DNA of 64,000 bases. Origin: CAWJMN01 sp963844055 (lineage in GTDB: Bacteria > Planctomycetota > Planctomycetia > Pirellulales > Pirellulaceae). Of this stretch, positions 19,901 through 31,900 are shown in pieces. Location of the stretch: assembly GCA_963844055.1 (NCBI GenBank), contig CAWJMN010000001.1:1798001-1862000 (forward strand), in the 5' to 3' direction. The stretch's first letter is position 1; each line of letters begins with the position of its first letter. A model generated the notes under the pieces. The model worked only from the letters and a program-made list of their open reading frames with translations. It had not been told where the DNA came from and searched no databases. The translations under genes were made by a program, and so were the position numbers.

Positions 19901-22900
19901 CAAGGGCTAAGTAAAACGGGAGCAGGAACGTTGCAGTTGGGTGGTACTGCTGCCAATACGTTTACCGGTGGCGGTCTGCTAATCTGGCAGGGTACTGTCC
20001 AGATGAACAAGACAGCAGGCGTGAATGCGCTCAATACGAATACCACGGTGGGTGATAACGTAGGTTTGCCAAACGCTGATCAACTGGTCTTACTTGCCAA
20101 TGAGCAAATCCCTAATGCGAACAATGTTGATGTACAAAGTACAGGCCGATTTGACTACGGTGTCTCCACGGAAACCATTAATGCGCTAACGGCACGTGCT
20201 GGTGTCGTGGGAAGTGCTACCGTTACGGCCTCGACGGGTGTTCTAACGCTAGCGGCCGATAGCACGGTTGACGTCATCTCCGGTGGTGCAGGCGGAACGG
20301 CCGGACCTGTTACCATCGCTGGCAATCTGAACCTGAACGCTGCAGCGCCGCGCACGCTTACCGTCAATGACACATTCTCTGTCAATGACGTCATTCTTTC
20401 TGCCACCCTCACCAACGGAAATTTCCAGAAGAATGGAAATGGCCGACTTACGCTATCGGGCAATAACAGCGCATTTGCCGGGACGATTACGGTAAACGGC
20501 GGCGAAATGGTGGTTGCCAATGTGAATGCATTGGGAACGACGGCCGGAAATACGGCGGTGAATTTGGGCTTTTCGCTATTGCTGGATGGCGTATCGCCAG
20601 CCTTGGCAGAACCGATCACGCTCAACGGAACGGGGTTTGGCGGACAAGGGTCCATTCGAAATATCAGCGGCAATAACACTTTAACTGGTGATGTCACACT
20701 TGCTGGCACGACCACCCTGGGTGTCAATGCAGCGACACAGCTGACCCTGTCGGGGGCAATTGGTGGTACAGGATTTGGCGTCAACAAGTTGCTGCCAGGA
20801 ACCTTGACGTTCAGTGGTACAACCGCCAACACGTACACGGGGGCGACATTTGTTGCGGAAGGGACGTTGCAGCTGGGCAAGACAGCGGGCGTCAATGCAC
20901 TGGCTGGTACCTTGACGATTGGTAACGACAACGGTTCGCAAGATGCGGATCGCGTGGTGCTCTTGGCGTCGAATCAGATTCCAGACACCGTTCAGGTCCA
21001 AATCGTTGCTGGCGCCCAGTTGGACCTCAACAACAATAGTGAAACGCTAGGTAATGCGGCTGCAACGGGGCTGAACTTCTTTGATGGAATCACGACGTTC
21101 CCGAAAGTCACCACGGGAGCGGCTGGCGTCTTGACGTTGGCAAGCGGTCTAGGCGTTACCGTTCAGTCGGCAGGCGGGCTTGGCACACAAGTAACGGTTT
21201 CGCCAGGCGTAAATATCGCCGGTAACTTGGCCTTGGCTGGCAATACGGTTTTCACCGTTAATGATACCGGCCTTAATATCCGCGAACTTCAATTGGATGC
21301 GGCCGTAACGGGTACGGCTGGCTTCCAGCGATCTGGCACGGGCATCATGGCAATCACTGGATCAAATCCGGGTTTGAGTGGTGCCGTCACGCTGAATGCG
21401 AACGGCGGTTTGGTTGTCGCGAACAATGGTTTGGGGAGTGGCACGGTAACGGTGGCTGGCGATACGTCGCTGTTTGCAACGGATTACTTATCCGGGGCAC
21501 CTGTAACGCAGACTATTAGCAATGCAATCGTCGTCAACACAGCGACTTTGGGTCTTCGTGGTGATGATAACTTGGTGCTTTCAGGTTCCATTACAAATAA
21601 TGCCGGCAACCGAAACCTCACGGCAAATATGCAGCAGGATGTTACGGTTACGCTTTCGGGCACCATCAATCTTTCAAATGATGCGACCAGCCGTACGCTT
21701 GCTATCAATAACAATACGTTTGGCGGTGGGATTAGCAACGCGGTCCTTGGCGGCGCGGTGAATGTTACAGGGCAGATCGTCAATGGTGGCGGTTCGACGA
21801 CTGGAGCGCTGACCAAAGGCAGCAGTGGACTTGTTACCCTATCGAACAATTCGAATAACTATGGTGGTGTCACCACGGTTAGTGCAGGTATCCTGCGAGT
21901 CACCCAAGCGAATGCACTAGGAACTACTGCTGGCAATACGGTTGTAAGCAACGGTGCAACCTTGCAGGTTCAGGTTACTGGTAACCCATCGATTGCCGAG
22001 GGCCTTAACCTAACTGGCAACGGACTTGCTAACTTGGGAGCCGTCCGTCTACTGGATGCCGTGCCTGGAACGAGTGAAACAACAACGTTCACGGGTGGAG
22101 TTGTGCTGACGGGCACCTCGTTTGTACGAGTCGATGCGGGTGGCGCGACGCCGGATACGCTCGTGTTCACAGATAACGGCGTTGCGGCTGGAATCATTAG
22201 CGGTGGTGGCGGCCTCACAAAGACCGGGGCGGGCACTCTCCAAATCTCAGGCTCTCTGCCCAACACTTACACTGGCGGAACAACCGTCAATGAAGGTGCG
22301 CTCGAGATCAATAAGACCGGTGGAAACAACGAAGTCCAGACGGTTTTGCTGACCTCATCGGCGACCTTAACCGGCGGAACGTTCACGCTTACCTTTAATG
22401 GCCAAACGACCGTAGCGTTGGCCTTTAACGCGGCCATAGGCGTGGTTCAGTCGGCTCTGGAATCACTATCTACGATTGGTGTGGGAAATGTAACCGTCAC
22501 CAGTCCTGCCACGTCCTTCTATCAAATCACGTTTCAGGGAGCTCTGGGGGGTGTCGATCAACCGAGCCTCACCGGTGATGGTACGGCACTAATTCCTGCC
22601 GGCGGAACGCTGACGATTGCGGAACTCACCAAGGGGGGCACCGCCAATCCGCTGGGAACGGGTAATGTGACCGTTGGCGATCAAGGTGGTGGTGCGGGAG
22701 CGGATGTACTGCGATACGGTAGCTTGGCAACCGCCAATGAGATCTCTAACCTCGTCACGGTAACGGTTGCTTCCTCAGGCTTACTCAACTTGAATGGGAA
22801 GTCGGATGCCATCGGCGGGCTGGTGCTTAACTCCGGCCGCAATGCTAGCGCTAGTGTGGTGACTGGTGCCGGAAGCTTGCAATTTGGAGATGGCCTTTAC

Positions 22901-25900
22901 AGTGGCATCACAGTAAATCCATTTGGTGCGACCGATGGCACATCGCCTGCCGCTTCGATTGCTGGCACGCTCGATTTGGGTGGTGTTCCACGGTCCATCG
23001 TTGCCAACGATTCGTTCGTTCCATCGGCCGCCGAAGATTTGGTCATCTCCGCAAATGTGATCGGGGCTAGTGCAGCATTTGTGCCTGGTCTGCGAGAGAC
23101 TCGGCTTACCACGAGCGCCTTTGACGAGACGACACCGGCTACTGGCACGCTCACTCAGCTTGGCGTTCGGATGGGACAGACGAGCGCGAAGGGGCCATGG
23201 GGTGACAATGAAACTTGGGTTTACACGGGCCAATTCTTTGATGCGGACGGAGTCTTCTCGTTTGCCGAAGCGATTGACGACAATGTGCTAGTGAAAATTG
23301 ACGGCGTAACACGCCTGCGTAGCACGAACTGGAACATTCCTACGACCACTGGTAGCGCCATTGGCGACAACCGGTTTGGTGGTGTGCAGAATTTTGGAAT
23401 GGGCCCCAATGGTGATGGCTGGCACAACATTGAACTTCGGTTTGGGAATGGTACCGGTGGGGCGGGCCCCGTGGCAGGAAGTGGATGGACTGCGTCCTAT
23501 GGCTTTGGATTAGCCACAAGCGGCAGCCAAAGTGATCAGGGGACGGCCTATGTGGTACCTGTAGATAGTGGTACCGGAAACCTATTCCGCTCTTCCGTAT
23601 CAGGTGAACTACAGCTTAATGGTGCTGGTACAGTTGCGCTAACGGCTAATAACACCTTCGCCTATGCCACCACCATTAATCAAGGCACTTTGGTGTTGCG
23701 TAATGGCGGCCGACTAGCGGGAGCTACGAGCGTCAATGTCAATGGCGGTGGTGTTCTGCGTCTTGATAATACGGCCAGCTCTGCTGATCGGGTGAATAAT
23801 GCGGCTGCTGTTACCGTGTCGGGTGGTGCGGTGACGCTTGTTGGAAATTCGGGAGGAACTACGGAACAGATTGGCGCGTTGACCTTTAATCCGATTATCA
23901 ATCCTGCCTCTACCATTAGTACTCAGCTCAATCAAGGGACAGACAGCATTGTCACCATTGATTCTTCGGCCGGTGGCGTGGCAGAACTACAAGCGACATC
24001 GCTGGTGCGTAATGTCGGTGCCAGTGCCCATTTTGTTGGTGTTGGGGCCGATTTGGGAAGCACCACCAACAGCCGCCTGCAAATCACTGGGGGCACCTCG
24101 CCGTTCACGAACAATGTGTTGCCTTGGGCAACGATGAGTGGTCCTTCGGGGTATGATCTTGTCACGGATGCAGATGGAACAGCGGGTTCGGCCCCGTATT
24201 ATTTGGGACGCGTAACTGCTTACAGTTCCGATATTAACTCCGGTGGCATTGTTCGCTTAAGTGGAGCCACGTCGACACTGACGGCGAATCGAACCGTAGA
24301 TGCATTGCTACTTGAGAGCGGTGCTACGGTAAATGGTCCGTTTACTTTGATCGTAGGAAGTGGCGCTACCCCAGGATTGGTTGTAGCTCGTGGAACCGGC
24401 ACAAACCTGATCGCCAACACTTTGGTTGACTTTGGCGCTCGGGACATTATGGTCTTGGTGGACACTGGCGCAGCTCTTACGGCAAGCGGCACCTTCAATG
24501 GCAGCGGAAACCTTCGCAAGGAACGCGCAGGAACCGTTACGCTGTCTGGCGACAACAATGTTGGTGTTGGCCAACAGCTTAGCGGCCAAATTATTGCGGA
24601 TGCAGGCACTTTGGTGGTGCAAAGTAATAATGCGCTCGGTACGGCAGGTGGAACTAACACGACCGGGACGGCGATTGGCCAGTTTGCGACCCTCGTTGTT
24701 GATGGTGCACGTACGATTGGTAACGAGCAATTGGATCTAACCGGTTCCGTCGCTCAGGTGCTGGCTTTGGGGAACGATACGTTGCGGGCTACGAATGGCA
24801 GTAGCACCTGGGGAACCGGGACGACAACCATCAACTACTTCCCCAATTCCTTAGCAAGTACATCGATCAATAGCAACTTGCTAGTCAATGTGGCGAGCGG
24901 CAGCGTTTTGAACCTGAATGGTTCGATCAACGCTACGGCCGGCCTCGTGAAGCTGGGCGCCGGTGACTTGACCTACAGTGGCTCGGGTAATAATGGCACC
25001 ATCGGCTCTAATTTGAACAATATTTCCGTCAATGAAGGACGGTTGCTCCTTAACAAGTCAGGTACGGCAGTTGCGATTCGCAATACGAATGTCACGATTG
25101 ATGATTTGGCGAATCTCGATCCTGTCGGTGCTGGTACCATCCTCTATACAGGTGCTTCGAACAACGAGATCGAAGATGGTACCAATGTTGCGGTGAATCA
25201 TCAGGCAACATTCGACATCAATGGCAAAACCGACGCGATTACAGGCACGCTTACCATTGGTGGCGGTTCGTTCAAGAATACGCTCGGCGGCGGAAGCTTC
25301 CAGGTGAATGCCTTGACGATGAGCGGCGGTGCGGTAAACACGGGAACCGGCTCGTTAAACCTCAACGGAACGCTTACCTATAACACAGGCCTTGCTACGG
25401 GGGGTGCTGCGGTTATCAACGGTAACCTAAACCTGGTTGCCGGTACGCGAACGATTACGGTCAATGACAATGTGGCAGTCAATGAGCTAACCATTAATGC
25501 GGCGATCAGCAACGGTCGTTTCCTCAAGAATGGTGCTGGTGGATTGCTTCTGACCAATGCAGGCAATACCTACCTGGCCGGTGTCAATGAAGTTCAGCGC
25601 CTTCTGATCGCTGGTGCAACGGGCGGAACAAGCCAGTTCAACATCACCTTCAATGGTCAAACCACGGCGACGGTTACGGTTGGCACTACGGATGCAGCTA
25701 CACAGGCCAACATTCAAGCTGCCCTGAGCGCCTTGGCAAACGTTCCTGCAGGCACCGCGACAGTAACGGTCTCTGCGGCGGGACAGTTTGACATCACGTT
25801 CACTGGTGCCCTGGGAGCTGCTGATCTGCCGAATCAGATCACGGTGGCCACGGTAACGGCTCCTGGTACCTATACTCCGTCGACTGTTACCAACGGTGCA

Positions 25901-28900
25901 GCAGGGGTTCAGCTCAATCAGGGCATTTTGTCGGTAAGTAGTGATACTGCGCTGGGTGCTGCGAATTTACACGTCAACGGTAGTGGACAGCTTCAAGCGA
26001 TCGGCGGTAATCGCACACTAGCAAACACCTTTACGGTGAACCCAAACATCACCTGGACACTGGGTGGTCGGCGTGATTTTGAGGGAACGGATGATCTGAG
26101 CCTGACTGGCGGCATCTATTTGGTAGGTGCTACGTCCGGCCAGGTGGTAAATCTGGATGTCAACGACACCCAGACGCAGGCTACGATGTCTGGCGTTATC
26201 AGTGGTGGTGGTGACTTCCTTGTCCCGACCAAGCGCGGAATTGGCACGCTCGTGTGGTCCGGAAACAATACCTTTGACGTACGAGATTTTACCAATGCGT
26301 CGACGCTAACCAGCAATGACGGCATCCGGCTAGAGGGTGGTATCTTGCGGGTTGCCCATAGCAATGCCCTGGGAACCAGTTCTGAAATTGCAACACTCAT
26401 GATTCGCGCCGACTTGGGCGCAGTGCTGGAAATTGACGGCACCACGGCAAATGGGCCGGTGAACATTACCGGAAAGATTCTGGATGTTGCACTGTCGGAT
26501 ACAAATAACAATACGATCGTTAGCTCACGTGGCTTCTTGAATCGATCCGCTACGGAAGCGACCTATACAGGCGTCGTTCGAAGTTTGGGTGGCAACAACA
26601 GCATTGTTAGCCCGAATGATCAGTTCCGGCTACGGAATGTCAACAATAATGCGAACACAACCTCGATTGCGATTGGGGTGGATGCCGGAAGTCTTGACCT
26701 CAATGGCGCAATCATCGGGTTGCAGAACGATGCGACGCCAACGGTTCAAAACAACCGTAGTCTATATAAGACTGGCGCTGGCACCTTGCGATTGAGCGGT
26801 GCGACTTCTAATGCTTTGACCGGGAATACAGTCGTTCTGAATGGAACGCTTGAGCTGAATAAGTCTGGTGCAGCCAACGCGATTTCGGCAGGAACGCTCT
26901 ATGTAGGTGACAACTCGGGTTCGGATAATTCCGACCAGCTTGTTTACGTTTCCGGTGCTGGAGTTGACCAAATTGCGACGATCGCTGTTAACGTTGGCAC
27001 TAGCGGCCGAATTGATTTTGGCACCATCCTTGGAGACACAGTCGGCGTAATCACACTTACAGACGGTGATACTTTTAGCAGTGATGTAACCTCTTCGGCA
27101 ACGGGCTCGATACGGGCTAGTGATTATGCAGTGAACGTACGCCCCGGCATTACGACGAGTGTAGCGGCCACAATGAGCGGCGTGGTTGATCTTGCAACGG
27201 TTGCCAAAAATATCACGGTGGCAGATGGCCCTGGTTTTACAGAGTTGACCATCACGGCCAATATGGGTGAGACGACGGCCAGTGGTATTACAAAGGCCGG
27301 GGCAGGACGCTTGCTCGTAGCACCAACGGTAGCGAATACGTTTACTGGAAACGTTGCGGTGAATGCCGGTGTGCTACAGATCAACAGCGACACTTCGCTG
27401 GGAACCAATGCAGGGACGACCACGGTTGCAAGCGGTGCCGTACTTGAGCTTACTGGCAGTTTCACGGAGACCGGCGAAGCTCTGACGGTAAGTGGTACGG
27501 GCATTGTGAACGGTGTGGCTCCCCATGTGTGGAGCAATGCGAACCAAAACGCGATTGGAACGGGCGCGATCCGCAATATCAGCGGTGATAATGTTTGGCA
27601 GGGAAATGTCACAATCAACAGCAATCCAACTTCGATTGCCGTCGATGCAAATAGCCTCACGGTCAATGGCGCAGGTGTTCTAGCTTGGGGCGGAAACGGC
27701 TTGCTAAAGACTGGTCCGGGAGTGCTGGAGCTAGGTGGTACCGTGGCCAATACGGGTACCGGTAACACGAGTGTTCAAGAAGGAACGTTGCGGCTAAACA
27801 AGGCGGGTGGAGTGGCTGCGATCCCCGGCGGCACGCTCTTAATTGGTGACAACCTGGGCGGCGATAACGCGGACCAGGTCATTCTGGCAGCGGCGAATCA
27901 AATCAATGACATTCCAGTTCGAATTGCCCGCACGGGACGTTTGGACCTCGCGGGATTTGCCGAATCGATTAACAATGTACTGGTATTGGATGTTGGGCCT
28001 AGCTTTAGTGCTGACATCGTCACAGGAGCTGGAACGCTCACTTCCAACGGCACCTTGTCAACCAGCATTCAGGCCGGTGTTGGCATAGGTTCTGTTGCCG
28101 CCACGGTTAGTGGCAACTACAACATTAACGCTGCAGGTGGGTACCGTACATGGGATGTTCGCGAAAGCGCTGCACCTGTTGAACTTGATATCTCAGCCAT
28201 TGTAAGCAACGGTGGTGTCAGCAAGGCCGGCCGAGGTACTTTGCGATTGAGCGGTGCGAGTGCAAACACCTATACCGGTGCAACGCAGGTCCTGACTGGA
28301 AACGTGATTGTTGCTAAAGATGGTGCCTTTGGTACTAATGCTGGGACGACCGGTTTCATTGAAGGGACGACGCTGTACTTTGAACCAGGCGTGAATTACG
28401 CAACCGCAGAAGCGATTTCGCTGGCGGGCGAAGGGGCGGATGGTAACGGCGTACTGCAAAGTATGGGTGGGACAACAGCATTTGCAGGTTCGCTGCAGCT
28501 GTCGTCCAATCGCTTTACCAATCGTACACGTATCGGCGTGAATAGTGGCGCACTTACACTTTCTGGGCCCGTGTCCGTTGCGAGCGGAACGCTGATGGTT
28601 AGTGGTGCTGGCGATTTGACCATTTCGGGGGTCCTCAGCAGCAATACAAACACGGCAGCGACCAATAATGCCTTTGATGAAATCTTCATCGACCAGGGAT
28701 TGGCCGCCGGCACGATTACCGGTGACATTGGGCTAACACTGGGAACGCTATACCCCGTTCGCAAGCAATTCCCGGGTGCGATCAGCTTTGCCGCAGACGG
28801 CAATTTCGTTGCGGAATCTGGATTTGATGTTAATTACTCCGATAGCGCATTTTCGGCCGTATGGCTGTCGCGATTTACACCGACGGAGAGTGGCGTTTGG

Positions 28901-31900
28901 CAGTTCCAAGGGACTAACCTGGACGATAACCTCTCGGTCTGGGTTGACCTCAATCAGGACAATGTCTTTGACCTAACCGAACGAAGCGGATTTAAGGCGG
29001 GGGTAGGTGCCTGGGGGCCAATTTCGACCGCGTTGCTAACTTCGGGCCAAACGTATCTGTTTGCCCTCACTATGAGCGATACGGGAGGTGGCAGCGCACT
29101 GGATAGCACGCAAATTAAGTCGCCTAGCGGTGCTTTTGTAAGCTTGAACCCAACGACTCTCGCTCCAGGACTCTTTACTGTTCCTGACTACGACGGGCTG
29201 ACCAAGGATAGTACCGGAACTTTGACGCTGACGGGCAATAACACGCTGAGTGGCCCCGTGGTTGTGAATGCTGGCACACTTTTGGTCAACAATACGGCCG
29301 GAAGTGGTACGGGAACCGGCACTGTTACCATCAACACCAATGCGATTTTGGGTGGTACCGGGGCAGCAAGTGGTAGCGTAAGCCTAAACAACACGGCCAA
29401 CCTATCGCCAGGTTCGCCGATCACCACGACAGAGTCTTTAGCGGTTGGACCAACGACCTTGGTTCCGGGCACCAGCCTCTCGCTGAACCTGAATAGCACG
29501 GTTCCAGTTACTGGCTACGATCAACTGGTTGTCACGGGAGCGCTCACCCTGAGCGGCAATGTCGATTTACAACTGCCAGGGGCTTATGTCCCCGTTGTAG
29601 GAGATTCATTTACGTTGGTCGATACAACGACCGGCGTGACAGGCCCAGGTAAGTTTGTTTATGCGGGAGTGCCGCTGAGCGAAGGGGATACCTTCTTCTA
29701 TAACAGCAGCCCAATGAAGATCACTTACGTCGGCGGAGTCGACAATAAAGATGTGGTGATCAGCTACAACACAGCGCCGGTCATCAATGCCGATAGCTAT
29801 GGAGTTGGAATCCATAACCAGATTGTGGCCAAGATTGTTGGTGCGAACCTACAAATCCTTGTGGATGCGGTCCTTTGGATGAACACACCGTTTGCTTCGT
29901 TGACGGGCCTGACAGTCAATGGCCAAACCGGTTCGGATAATCTGACGATTGACTACATCAACGGTTCGCCGATTCCTTCCGGTGGCCTGTCCTATGCAGG
30001 TGGCAACGGTGCAGAACTCAGCACGGGAGATACATTGTCGCTAGTCAATGGCTCGGCAACGACGATCGCCTACACGTTCGTCAATAACAATGATGGCTCG
30101 ATCAATATTGATGGTCAAATCGTAAGCTACACCGGTTTGGAACCAGTCAGCGACAATCTGTCGGCCGTTAATCGCGTCTTCAGCTTTACGGGACCTAGTG
30201 AATCGATTGTGGTCTCGAATATTGGTGGTGCCGGTGACAACGTCACTCGCATCGATTCGACGCAGGGTGAATTGGTGGATTTTGTTACTCCATCGGCCTC
30301 GCTGAAGATCATCACCAATGGTGGCGATGCAGTTAGCTTGAATAGCTTTGATACGGCCTACAATACGCCGAACCTCACGTTGGAAGACGGCAGCGGAACC
30401 TACTCCAGCTATACCTTGGGGGCTGTAAATGTTATTCCAGTTTCGACCGCACTTACACTGACCGGGAATGTCTCGCTCAGCCTGAATGGTTTCAATCAAC
30501 AGTTGGGCTCACTCACTTCATCGAATGACCTACCGATTGTGAATTTGGGAGCCAACACGTTGACGGTGGGGGATGCGACTAGCACCACCTTTAGTGGCCA
30601 GATGTTGGCTAGTGGTGGTACTCTGTCGAAGGTTGGAAGTGGAAGCTTGACCCTTTCCGGTACGGCCGACAACACGGGCCTGGGCGCAACGATCAATTCT
30701 GGGACGCTAGTTCTGGCGAAGGCCAGTGGTGCCAGTGTCCATGCGATTGGAAGTGCTGGCTTTACACTGGTCAGCGGCCTGGTTCAGTTGGGCGGTACTG
30801 GTGGCGATCAGATCGAAACGAGTGCAAACGTAACGCTCAGTGGCGGAACGTTCGAACTGAATGGTCTGAGCGAGGGCTTCAATGGCCTCAATGGTAGCGG
30901 AAGCTTACTGACGAACTCTGGTTCACTAGCCACGCTGACGGTCGGCGAATCCAATGGGAATGGCAGCTTTAGCGGTACGGTTACGGGCGCGATCGCGCTA
31001 ACCAAGGCAGGCGCAGGAACGCAGATCATTGCCGGTGCGAATACTCATTCGGGCCTAACCGCGGTGAACGGCGGTACGCTGGTTTTGGGTAGTGCCACAG
31101 CCTTAGGATCGACTGCCACTGGAACGACAGTGGCTAGTGGTGCAACACTGGATCTGAATGGGCAGACAGTTGGTACCGAGTCTCTAGCGATTACCGGTAC
31201 GGGGCTAAGTGGCCTTGGGGCACTGGTAAATGGCAGTGTGACGGTTGCCAGCTTGGCTGGAGATGTTACGGGAACCTTTACCTCTGGCGGAGCCAATGAC
31301 ATTCTGCTGACGGGGAGTGCCCAAGGAGCCCTGACGAAGATTGGTGCAGGAACGCTAACGCTGGGGGGCACGACGGATAATACCGGACTCATTGCGACGG
31401 TGAATGCCGGAACGCTGGTTCTGGCCAAGAATCCAAGCTCGTCGGCTCCCGATGTTCATGCCATCAATGGCTCAAGCCTTACACTGAATAATGGGACCTT
31501 GTTGCTCGGTGGGAGTGGTGGTGACCAGATCTATACTGGCACTGATGTGACAGTGAATGGTGGTACGTTTGACCTGAATGGTCTGAGCGAAGGGTTTAAT
31601 GCCTTGCTGGGAACTGGTGGCATGATCACCTCAGTCGCAGGCGCAACGTTGACGGTTGGGGAGTCCGGTGGAACGGGTACCTTTAGCGGGTCGATTACGG
31701 GCGCGGTAGCCTTTACCAAGGTAGGTGCCGGTAATGAGACCTTAGCAGGGGCCAACACGTTTACTGGCCTGACGACGGTAAACGGTGGCACGCTTACCCT
31801 TTCGGGCGGCAGTGCCATTGATGATGCCGGTGCTGTTTTAATCAGCAGTGGTACACTGGGTCTCAGCAGCAGTGAAGCGATTGGTCGCCTCTCCGGTGTT

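Larger units (their letters stand above)
15040..28030 (+). repeat. Nine-copy protein module within the giant gene (GDN-NAD...QIP...LDLNN)
   Basis: Degenerate coding repeat. Each copy reads roughly IGDN-GG-NAD-V-LL, then -NQIPD-, then G-LDLNN-S-TIG-L, then TGAGTL-L. Copies begin near 15049, 17287, 17830, 20050, 20920, 22674, 25100, 26907 and 27843. They are interleaved with ordinary beta-strand repeats and are recognisable as protein rather than as DNA, so they are old duplications. Confidence 0.7.
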
